Positions 1 to 4,307 of a stretch of DNA of 5,106 bases are shown here, piece after piece; positions within the stretch are counted from its first letter, which is position 1; each line of letters opens with the position of its first letter. A program made the position numbers and the translations under genes. Origin of the DNA: a bacterium (GTDB taxonomy: Bacteria > UBP18 > UBA7526); NCBI GenBank assembly GCA_030616365.1, contig JAUWXM010000072.1, forward strand, positions 1 to 5,106, given 5' to 3'. The notes below the pieces were generated by a model. That model did not search any database, was not told where the DNA came from, and saw only the letters and a program-made list of their open reading frames with translations.

Positions 1-690
1 GGTTCTTTTCTGATCGGCTCTGTCTTTGCCCTTGGCTGGAGCCCCTGCGTAGGACCGATACTTGCTTCTATTCTGACCTATGCTGCTACCCAGGAGACCC
101 TATCTCAAGGGATTCTTCTCTTGGGTCTCTATTCCCTGGGCCTGGGGGTTCCCTTTCTACTAACCGCCTTGGCCATTAATACCTTCTTAAATTTCTTCCA
201 GAAGATAAAAAGATACCTTAGAGGGATATCAATAGCAAGTGGACTATTCCTCATTATTGTGGGTCTCTTAATCATATTTAGGGGAGGGATAACCCAAAGG
301 GTTAGTAGTGAATCCCGTCCCCTTGAAAAGGGGCGGGGTGAACCTCTTAAACATATCCTAAGGAGGGTCGGTATGGAGATAATATTAACTGAAGATAACT
401 TTCAGAAAGAGGTCTTAGAATCTGATGTTCCGGTCTTGGTCGATTTCTGGGCCGAGTGGTGTGCCCCCTGTCTCATGATCGCTCCTACAATAGAGGAGAT
501 CGCTCAAGAGTACCCTGGAAGGTTGAAGGTAGGCAAGTTAAACGTTGATGAGAATCCAGCCATTGCTGCCAAATATAATATTCAGAGCATCCCCACTCTT
601 CTCATCTTTAAAGAAGGTAAGGTAATAGAGCAGATCATAGGTGCTTTGCCAAAGAAAGCTCTGAAATCCAAGATAGAAGTGATTCTCTAA
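1..690 (+). CDS. ccdA: CcdA (C-terminal half) fused in frame to thioredoxin, partial at 5' end
   Basis: Open from the first base with no stop until TAA at 688-690; the true start lies outside the window. Residues 1-27 form a membrane helix holding the motif GWSPCVGP (Cys16), the second redox cysteine motif of the CcdA/DsbD transmembrane electron carrier family. Two more hydrophobic helices follow at about residues 34-59 and 76-93, so roughly the last three of the usual six are present. A basic linker (about 94-124) then leads into a complete thioredoxin domain. CcdA passes electrons from cytoplasmic thioredoxin across the membrane for cytochrome c maturation and disulfide reduction. CcdA/DsbD proteins with a C-terminal thioredoxin-like domain are known (DsbD, mycobacterial DipZ), but here the domain looks like ordinary cytosolic thioredoxin and has its own ribosome binding site. 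The linker contains a 30-bp palindromic insertion. A real fusion, two overlapping products, or a recently lost ccdA stop codon are all possible. Confidence 0.85.
   Translation, partial: GSFLIGSVFALGWSPCVGPILASILTYAATQETLSQGILLLGLYSLGLGVPFLLTALAINTFLNFFQKIKRYLRGISIASGLFLIIVGLLIIFRGGITQRVSSESRPLEKGRGEPLKHILRRVGMEIILTEDNFQKEVLESDVPVLVDFWAEWCAPCLMIAPTIEEIAQEYPGRLKVGKLNVDENPAIAAKYNIQSIPTLLIFKEGKVIEQIIGALPKKALKSKIEVIL
308..342. repeat. 30-bp in-frame palindromic insertion, copy 1 (ccdA-trx linker)
   Basis: GTGAA occurs at 308-312 and again at 338-342, exactly 30 bp apart. Between them is an imperfect palindrome with arms around CCCGTCCCCTT and AAGGGGCGGGG. The 30 bp add ten codons (SRPLEKGRGE) to the linker; removing 308-337 leaves the frame intact. 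Read on the minus strand it matches the copy at 997-1031 closely: GGTTCACCC, then CGCCCCT, a short loop, AAGGGG, CGGG and TTCA. In both copies TTCA flanks 26 internal bases. The five-base direct repeat could be a target duplication or part of the element's own ends. Confidence 0.75.
361..366 (+). promoter_or_regulatory. Strong internal Shine-Dalgarno for thioredoxin
   Basis: AGGAGG lies six bases before the ATG at 373, inside the continuous ccdA-thioredoxin frame. It is part of TAAGGAGGG (359-367), whose TAA is out of the ccdA frame. This arrangement is typical of a gene junction and is the main evidence for a separate thioredoxin start. Confidence 0.8.
373..690 (+). CDS. trxA: Thioredoxin (internal start within the ccdA reading frame)
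   Basis: This is a complete 105-residue thioredoxin, the usual family length. The active site is WCAPC at residues 29-33, a common variant of WCGPC. The buried Asp24, Pro38, Lys55 and the cis-Pro in SIPT (Pro74) are all in place. It reduces protein disulfides by dithiol exchange. The ATG at 373 is preceded by AGGAGG at 361-366 with six bases of spacing, a near-ideal ribosome binding site, so independent translation of a soluble cytosolic form is likely even though the upstream ccdA frame is open through it. Its stop overlaps the start of the FTR catalytic subunit (TAATG), so the reductase gene sits directly behind its substrate. The domain assignment is firm. Whether the free form, the fused form or both are made is inference. 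Confidence 0.9.
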   Translation: MEIILTEDNFQKEVLESDVPVLVDFWAEWCAPCLMIAPTIEEIAQEYPGRLKVGKLNVDENPAIAAKYNIQSIPTLLIFKEGKVIEQIIGALPKKALKSKIEVIL

Positions 691-971
691 TGGAACTGGA
701 AGAGATAAAGAAAGAGATCAAAAGAAGACTTGAGAAATATGTGAAGGAGAGTCCCTATAGATTTAACCCGGATAAAGAAAAGGTAGAACTTATTCTGAAC
801 GGGCTTGCTAAGAGAAAAGAAAAGTTGGGATTCGCTTACTGTCCCTGCCGGGTTCCTTCTGGAGATAAGAAAGAAGATGAAAAGATTATCTGTCCCTGTG
901 CCTATCACAAGGAAGAGATTGCTAAAGATGGCATCTGCCTCTGTGGATTATTTGTAGGAAAGGAAAGATAA
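690..971 (+). CDS. ftrC: Ferredoxin:thioredoxin reductase, catalytic (beta) subunit
   Basis: A 93-residue protein with the FTR catalytic cysteine pattern: CPC at 51-53, CPC at 68-70 and CLC at 83-85, followed by GLFV. In this family four cysteines bind a [4Fe-4S] cluster and two form the redox-active disulfide that reduces thioredoxin with electrons from ferredoxin. By alignment with the plant and cyanobacterial enzyme the reactive pair should be Cys53 and Cys85. The last motif is normally CHC; here the histidine is Leu84. The gap between the second and third motifs (12 residues) is longer than in cyanobacteria (8, from memory). The ATG overlaps the thioredoxin stop by one base and has only a weak purine stretch upstream, so translational coupling is likely. 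No gene for the alpha (variable) subunit is visible in the window; catalytic subunits occur alone in many anaerobes. The identification is strong. Confidence 0.92.
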   Translation: MELEEIKKEIKRRLEKYVKESPYRFNPDKEKVELILNGLAKRKEKLGFAYCPCRVPSGDKKEDEKIICPCAYHKEEIAKDGICLCGLFVGKER

Positions 972-972
972 T

Positions 973-1524
973 ATGGCGAAACTAAAGAGAGGGCTGGTTC
1001 ACCCTCGCCCCTCACAAAGGGGCGGGGTTCAAGTCTATACTGGTAATGGTAAAGGGAAGACCACCGCTGCCTGGGGGCAGGCGATACGGGCCTCTGGCCA
1101 GGGATTAAGAGTAGGCATCATTCAATTCTTCAAAGGAAAAGACTCAGGCGAAGTGAAAATGGCAAGGAAATTAAATCTAAAGGTCCATTCTTTCTGTCCT
1201 GTTCATCCTTTCTTCGGTGGAAAAAAAGAGAAACTAAAGAAGGAATGCCAGGAGGGTTTAGCCTTTGCTAAAGAAATGATTCAGAGTAAAAAATATGATC
1301 TGATCATTCTGGATGAGATAAATATCGCTATGAGGGATAGACTGATAGAAGTAAACGAGGTCTTAGATTTAATAAAGAAGAAGCCAAAGGAAGTAGAATT
1401 AATCCTTACTGGAAGAGGAGCAAAAAAGAAGATAATTGAGGCCGCAGACTTAGTAACCGAGATGAAAGAAGTGAAGCACCCCTATCAGAAAGGAATAAAG
1501 GGGAGGAAAGGAATCGAGTACTAA
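973..1524 (+). CDS. cobO: Cob(I)yrinic acid a,c-diamide adenosyltransferase (CobO/BtuR type)
   Basis: A 183-residue P-loop enzyme that transfers the adenosyl group of ATP to reduced corrinoid, giving adenosylcobalamin precursors in the cytoplasm. The Walker A motif GNGKGKTT is at residues 24-31, LIILDEINIAM is the family's acidic beta-strand motif, LTGRGA follows, and the C-terminus (VKHPYQKGIKGRKGIEY) is the conserved CobO tail. Most members begin with basic residues and then RGLVQVYTG directly before the P-loop. Here ten residues (VHPRPSQRGG) interrupt that stretch, encoded by a 30-bp palindromic repeat; without it the sequence reads KRGLVQVYTGNGKGK. The start at 973 lies one base after the FTR stop, with AGGAAAG (960-966) as ribosome binding site. 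Its place after the thiol-redox genes suggests co-transcription, though a direct functional link is not obvious; reduced corrinoid is required by the reaction. Confidence 0.93.
   Translation: MAKLKRGLVHPRPSQRGGVQVYTGNGKGKTTAAWGQAIRASGQGLRVGIIQFFKGKDSGEVKMARKLNLKVHSFCPVHPFFGGKKEKLKKECQEGLAFAKEMIQSKKYDLIILDEINIAMRDRLIEVNEVLDLIKKKPKEVELILTGRGAKKKIIEAADLVTEMKEVKHPYQKGIKGRKGIEY
997..1031. repeat. 30-bp in-frame palindromic insertion, copy 2 (cobO N-terminus)
   Basis: GTTCA at 997-1001 recurs at 1027-1031 (GGTTCA at 996-1001 and 1026-1031), 30 bp apart. The inner sequence is an imperfect palindrome with arms CGCCCCT and AAGGGGCG around a short loop. Excision of 997-1026 joins CTG to GTTCAAGTC and restores the expected RGLVQVYTG of CobO, which is direct evidence that this is an insertion. 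It is in the opposite orientation to the related copy at 308-342. Confidence 0.82.
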
Positions 1525-1548
1525 TTCCGAATAGATATGCACGATAGA

Positions 1549-1579
1549 GGTTTACGGTTAACGGTTTACAGTGTACGGT
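1549..1579. repeat. Tandem 7-bp repeats upstream of the TPR gene
   Basis: Four consecutive heptamers (GGTTTAC, GGTTAAC, GGTTTAC, AGTGTAC) are followed by a partial GGT. The array fills half of the 63-base gap between cobO and the TPR gene and ends only eight bases before the ATG at 1588, where a ribosome binding site would normally lie. It resembles the short tandemly repeated heptamers reported in cyanobacteria in form, though not in sequence. Confidence 0.75.
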
Positions 1580-1587
1580 AAAAAACA

Positions 1588-2094
1588 ATGAAAAAGAGAA
1601 CTTTAGTAATCATCTCAATCATTGGTATTCTAATCATTGGCGTCCCAATTACTGCTGTCGTTTGGTATCACCAGTTTCTTCAAAAATATGTATTGATGCT
1701 TCCGGATACACCAGGGGTTTTCGAAAGTATAAAATTGGGGGATGAATATTCTTCCCAAGGGCGGTTTAAAGAGGCAGAGGATGCCTTTCAGAAGGCTATA
1801 GAATTAGATCCTAATTCCGCACTGTCTTATCATGAGCTTGGAATGTGTTATGTTAAGCAAGAAAGATATGATGAGGCAACTGAGATGTTCAATAAAGTTT
1901 TAAAAATAAATCCACGCCATAGAGGGACTCAACTCATGCTTAGTTCCATTGAAGTAATGAAAGAAGCAAACGTATCCATAGAACGCAGCAAACTATTATT
2001 GAAAGAGTCAGGTATTACTAAAGAAGATTTAATAGAAGGCGCTATAAAGTCTGGCATGACCAGAGAAGAAGCTGAAGAACTTTTTCTTGAATAA
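1588..2094 (+). CDS. Membrane-anchored TPR-repeat protein
   Basis: 168 residues. An N-terminal basic patch (KKR) and a hydrophobic helix at about residues 5-26 form an uncleaved anchor or signal anchor, which would place the rest outside the cytoplasm. Two tetratricopeptide repeats follow at about 44-77 and 78-111, each with the usual G/A/F pattern and ending in LDPN or INPR. A charged helical C-terminal part (about 130-168) contains GITKEDL and GMTREEAEEL, which look like two short helix starts. TPRs bind proteins, so a scaffold or assembly role in the envelope is likely, but no partner can be named. The ATG has no recognisable Shine-Dalgarno; a 7-bp repeat array occupies that region. The gene ends 26 bases before a strong terminator. 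It may be the last gene of the cobO operon or have its own promoter, which I could not find. Confidence 0.85.
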   Translation: MKKRTLVIISIIGILIIGVPITAVVWYHQFLQKYVLMLPDTPGVFESIKLGDEYSSQGRFKEAEDAFQKAIELDPNSALSYHELGMCYVKQERYDEATEMFNKVLKINPRHRGTQLMLSSIEVMKEANVSIERSKLLLKESGITKEDLIEGAIKSGMTREEAEELFLE

Positions 2095-2120
2095 AACACT
2101 CACTAAAAATCTCTCCAAAT

Positions 2121-2147
2121 AAAAAGCCCCCAAATTGGGGGCTTTTT
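2121..2147. terminator. Bidirectional rho-independent terminator
   Basis: A perfect 11-bp stem (AAAAAGCCCCC at 2121-2131 with its complement at 2137-2147) around a five-base loop is flanked by A and T runs, so it works on both strands. It lies 26 bases after the TPR gene (plus) and about 90 bases after the inositol-phosphatase-family gene (minus), between convergent transcripts. Confidence 0.92.
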
Positions 2148-2237
2148 TACTATCTTTAAGGTTAAAATATATAAATTGAGGCCAAAAACGGCCAAAAGAG
2201 GGCTATTTTTGAGGTTTTTAGGTTTGTTTTTGGGCTT

Positions 2238-3026
2238 TTATGGGCTCTTTTTGGTAGTTTCTGTGATAATTTCCTCCATTTCTCTATGGATTCTTCCATT
2301 TGAGGCTAATATCTCTCTTTCATGGATATCGAGTCTATCTCCTCTAAAGTCTGTTACTCTTCCACCAGCCTCAGTAACGATGAGGCTTCCTGCCGCCACA
2401 TCCCAGGGGGCAAGTTGCTCCTCCCAGAAGCCATCGAAACGACCATTGGCAGTATAGCAGAGGTTCAGGGCCGCTGCCCCATCTCTCCTCACCCCTTGAG
2501 CATTTACCATGAATTCTCTATAAATCTTGAGATACTCATCTGCCTTCTCCCTTCTATCATAGGGAAAGCCAGTGGCTAAGAGACTCTTATCTAATTTATC
2601 TATCTTGGAGACAGAGATTTTCCTTCCGTTTAAAGTAGCTCCCTCTCCCTTCTCTGCTAAGAATAGTTCATCGGGAACCGGATCATAGACTACTCCTAAT
2701 ACGACCTCACCGTTTTTTTCCAAAGCAATAGAGACGCAGTATCTGGGATAGCCATGAACATAGTTCGTCGTCCCATCCAAGGGATCTATTATCCATTTGT
2801 ATTGATTGCCCTTCTCTTTTATTCTGCTTTCCTCAGTCAGGATATCGTAGGAAGAATACCTTTCCTTAATAATATTAATGATTCTCTCTTCTGCTTTCCT
2901 ATCGATATCTGTGACCAGGCTCACCCTTCCTTTGTAATCAATCTTCCTTATCTTACCCAGATTTTCTTTTAATATATTCCCGGCCTCTTTCGCTGCTTTA
3001 ATAGCAAGTTCCCTAAATTCCTTCAT
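2238..3026 (-). CDS. suhB: Inositol-1-monophosphatase family protein (SuhB-like)
   Basis: 262 residues, normal family length. This Mg2+-dependent, lithium-sensitive phosphatase fold shows all its hallmark motifs: the metal-binding ILTEES (Glu65), the first signature DPLDGTTNYVHG with Asp81 and Asp84, and the second signature WDVAAG (Trp208-Asp209) followed by TEAGGRVTD. Likely substrates are myo-inositol 1-phosphate or related sugar phosphates; family members also include fructose-1,6-bisphosphatases, 3'-phosphoadenosine phosphatases and histidinol phosphatases, which sequence alone does not separate well. Its ATG (3026-3024) overlaps the tsaD stop as ATGA, with GGAGGG a few bases upstream inside the end of tsaD, so the two genes are co-transcribed and probably translationally coupled. 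The C-terminal tail (TETTKKSP) runs into a G/T-rich stretch and is probably unstructured. Confidence 0.93.
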   Translation of the reverse strand: MKEFRELAIKAAKEAGNILKENLGKIRKIDYKGRVSLVTDIDRKAEERIINIIKERYSSYDILTEESRIKEKGNQYKWIIDPLDGTTNYVHGYPRYCVSIALEKNGEVVLGVVYDPVPDELFLAEKGEGATLNGRKISVSKIDKLDKSLLATGFPYDRREKADEYLKIYREFMVNAQGVRRDGAAALNLCYTANGRFDGFWEEQLAPWDVAAGSLIVTEAGGRVTDFRGDRLDIHEREILASNGRIHREMEEIITETTKKSP

Positions 3027-4168
3027 ACCATCTTTCCCTCCGGGTCAGAGACCCTCTGGGTCGGCGACCCTAAACTGAGGTTAGCTACAGCATTCAGGGA
3101 GAGGTCTGATTCGATTCCTTCCTTTAGCTTGTAGTAGCCGCAGCAAGCGATCATAACCGCATTATCTGTGCATAATTCCTCTCTCGGATAATAGAGTCTT
3201 ATGCCTCTTGCTTTTGTTTCTGCTCTCAACTTCTCTCTCAAACGGCTATTCGAGGCTACTCCCCCGGCCAAGACAATTCTTTCTATTCCCTTTATTCTCG
3301 CTGCTCTCAAGGTATTCTTGATAAGCATATCAACCACCGCTTCCTGGAAGCTGGCCGCAATATTGTGAACATCAGTTGATAAGTTAACAAGTTGATAAGT
3401 TGACAAGGGCTTTGACTTTTGACTTTTGACTTTGGACTTTGCCTCTCGTCCCGAGGGGACTCGAGATCCCCGAGGGGGACTTTGGACTTTATATTTGGTT
3501 ACATAGTTGACAACTGCGGTCTTTATTCCGCTGAAGGAGAAGTCGAGCGTCTCTTTAGTCTTGAAGTATGACCTGGGAAAAGGGATTGCTTTGGGGTTTC
3601 CCTTCTTCGCTAACTCATCTATAATGGGTCCTCCCGGATAGCCCAATTTCAGGAATTTTGCTATCTTATCAAAGGCCTCTCCCGGCGCATCGTCCCTTGT
3701 CCTTCCCATTACTTCATAGACTCCGTGACCCTTGACATAGACCAAGTCTGAGTGGCCACCAGAGACGATTAATGCTAAGAAGGGGAACTTTAAGGAAGGA
3801 TGTTCTAAGTAATTGGCATAGATATGGCCCTCTAAGTGATTGATACCAACAAAAGGAAGGTTATTAGAATAGGCGATGGCCTTTGCTGTAGAGAGACCGA
3901 CTAATAATGCTCCTACCAATCCCGGACCATAAGTTACTGCTATTCCATCCAGACGAGAAAAACCAATCTTTGCCTCTGTTAGTGCCTCAGAGATGGCAGG
4001 ATTTATTAATTCCAGGTGTTTCCGGGAAGCGATCTCTGGAACCACCCCCCAGAACTTCCTATGAATAGCAACCTGGGAGGCAATGACATTTGATAGAATC
4101 TTCTTCCCATCCTCTACTACCGATGCTGCTGTCTCGTCACAAGAGGTCTCAATTCCCAGAATAAGCAA
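3023..4168 (-). CDS. tsaD: tRNA N6-threonylcarbamoyladenosine synthase subunit TsaD
   Basis: TsaD transfers the threonylcarbamoyl group to A37 of ANN-decoding tRNAs together with TsaB and TsaE, in the cytoplasm. It begins LILGIETSCDETAAS and has the metal-binding HLEGH pair (His111 and His115 with this start, the same numbers as E. coli), SGGHSDLV, SFSGIKTAV, GGVASNSRL and CTDNAVMIA. I chose TTG at 4168-4166 because GGAGG lies five bases upstream and it gives the family's standard N-terminus; an earlier TTG at 4189 would add seven residues. The protein is about 381 residues against a usual 335-345. The excess is a basic insert at residues 227-265, encoded entirely by short repeats, and a 14-residue C-terminal tail (SPTQRVSDPEGKMV) encoded by two palindromes. 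Catalytic motifs are intact, so it is probably functional: the insert lies in a loop that varies in length in this family. Confidence 0.94.
   Translation of the reverse strand: MLILGIETSCDETAASVVEDGKKILSNVIASQVAIHRKFWGVVPEIASRKHLELINPAISEALTEAKIGFSRLDGIAVTYGPGLVGALLVGLSTAKAIAYSNNLPFVGINHLEGHIYANYLEHPSLKFPFLALIVSGGHSDLVYVKGHGVYEVMGRTRDDAPGEAFDKIAKFLKLGYPGGPIIDELAKKGNPKAIPFPRSYFKTKETLDFSFSGIKTAVVNYVTKYKVQSPPRGSRVPSGREAKSKVKSQKSKPLSTYQLVNLSTDVHNIAASFQEAVVDMLIKNTLRAARIKGIERIVLAGGVASNSRLREKLRAETKARGIRLYYPREELCTDNAVMIACCGYYKLKEGIESDLSLNAVANLSLGSPTQRVSDPEGKMV
3042..3070. repeat. Two tandem GGGTC/GACCC mini-palindromes at the 3' end of tsaD
   Basis: GGGTC-aga-GACCC (3042-3054) and GGGTC-ggc-GACCC (3058-3070) are perfect five-base arms with three-base loops, spaced at a 16-bp period. 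They encode most of TsaD's C-terminal extension and lie just upstream of the ribosome binding site of the next gene, so they could fold in the mRNA near that start. Confidence 0.75.
3374..3407. repeat. Tandem 8-bp repeats inside tsaD
   Basis: Four consecutive octamers (AGTTGATA, AGTTAACA, AGTTGATA, AGTTGACA) plus AG. On the coding strand they give the residues around LSTYQLVNLST. They form one edge of the codon-aligned insert at 3374-3490. Confidence 0.8.
3411..3440. repeat. Tandem 7-bp repeats inside tsaD
   Basis: Three exact TTTGACT heptamers (3411-3431), a variant TTGGACT (3432-3438) and a partial unit. The motif resumes as GGACTTT twice at 3477-3490 after a palindromic block, which suggests the palindrome went into, or was carried with, the heptamer array. 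Codons read as basic KS/KV pairs. Confidence 0.8.
3448..3479. repeat. Paired mini-palindromes within the tsaD insert
   Basis: GTCCC-gag-GGGAC (3448-3460) and TCCCC-gag-GGGGA (3467-3479) each have five-base arms and a three-base loop, with a 19-bp period. This is the same 5-3-5 design as the palindromes at 3042-3070, although the sequences differ. GGACTTTG occurs on either side of the block (3434-3441 and 3477-3484). Confidence 0.72.
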
Positions 4169-4173
4169 AACAA

Positions 4174-4178
4174 CCTCC
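4174..4178 (-). promoter_or_regulatory. Shine-Dalgarno deciding the tsaD start
   Basis: GGAGG on the minus strand with five bases before TTG at 4168-4166. It lies inside the longer alternative frame that begins at 4189, so it argues against that upstream start. Confidence 0.75.
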
Positions 4179-4228
4179 AAAGGTATCAAGTTAATGCGTT
4201 GACGCGATTCTTCCGCATTTCAATAGTA

Positions 4229-4255
4229 AGTATATCATACTTCTCTAAAAAGCAA
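4229..4255 (-). promoter_or_regulatory. Predicted sigma-70-type promoter for tsaD
   Basis: On the minus strand TATACT (4234-4229) is preceded directly by TGA (4237-4235), an extended -10 element. A weak -35 (TTGCTT at 4255-4250, 15-base spacer, or TTTTGC at 4257-4252, 17-base spacer) lies within the T-rich tail of the preceding terminator. Transcription would start near 4222, giving a leader of about 54 bases. Confidence 0.6.
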
Positions 4256-4259
4256 AAGA

Positions 4260-4290
4260 AAAAGCCCTAAAGATTTACTTCAGGGCTTTT
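4260..4290 (-). terminator. Rho-independent terminator of the upstream minus-strand gene
   Basis: A 13-position stem with one mismatch (AAAAGCCCTAAAG at 4260-4272 against 4278-4290) encloses a five-base loop. On the minus strand it is followed by a T-rich run (TTTCTTTTGC); on the plus strand the T run is short, so it mainly ends the gene at 4308-5015 and separates it from tsaD. Confidence 0.85.
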
Positions 4291-4307
4291 GCACTAACAG
4301 GGTTTTA

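Noticed and set aside
687..908. Minus-strand open frame over the FTR gene
   Set aside because: Antisense to the cysteine-rich FTR gene, which has clear family motifs.
1406..1588. Minus-strand open frame over the cobO end and the heptamer array
   Set aside because: Shadow of cobO; part of its translation comes from the 7-bp repeats.
2148..2237. T/G-rich stretch with GGCC-aaaaac-GGCC (2180-2193) and CCAAAAGAG/CTCTTTTTGG inverted pieces as a second terminator or RNA gene
   Set aside because: Stems are short and no T run follows in the needed direction; the strong terminator at 2121-2147 already serves both genes. It looks like low-complexity tail sequence.
2176..2579. Plus-strand open frames opposite the phosphatase gene
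   Set aside because: They are the reverse of a conserved inositol-monophosphatase coding sequence and show no recognisable protein motifs or ribosome binding sites.
2754..2972. 72-codon plus-strand open frame
   Set aside because: Antisense to the catalytic region of the phosphatase; a chance open frame.
3374..3490. CRISPR-like array
   Set aside because: Units are only 7-8 bp and directly adjacent, without unique spacers; they lie inside a coding gene.
4166..4189. Upstream TTG at 4189 as the tsaD start
   Set aside because: It has no ribosome binding site, adds seven residues not seen in the family, and the good GGAGG site lies downstream of it.
4196..4205. GCGT-tg-ACGC palindrome in the tsaD leader as an operator or riboswitch
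   Set aside because: Four-base arms with a two-base gap are too short to support a specific regulatory call, and the leader is too short for a known riboswitch.
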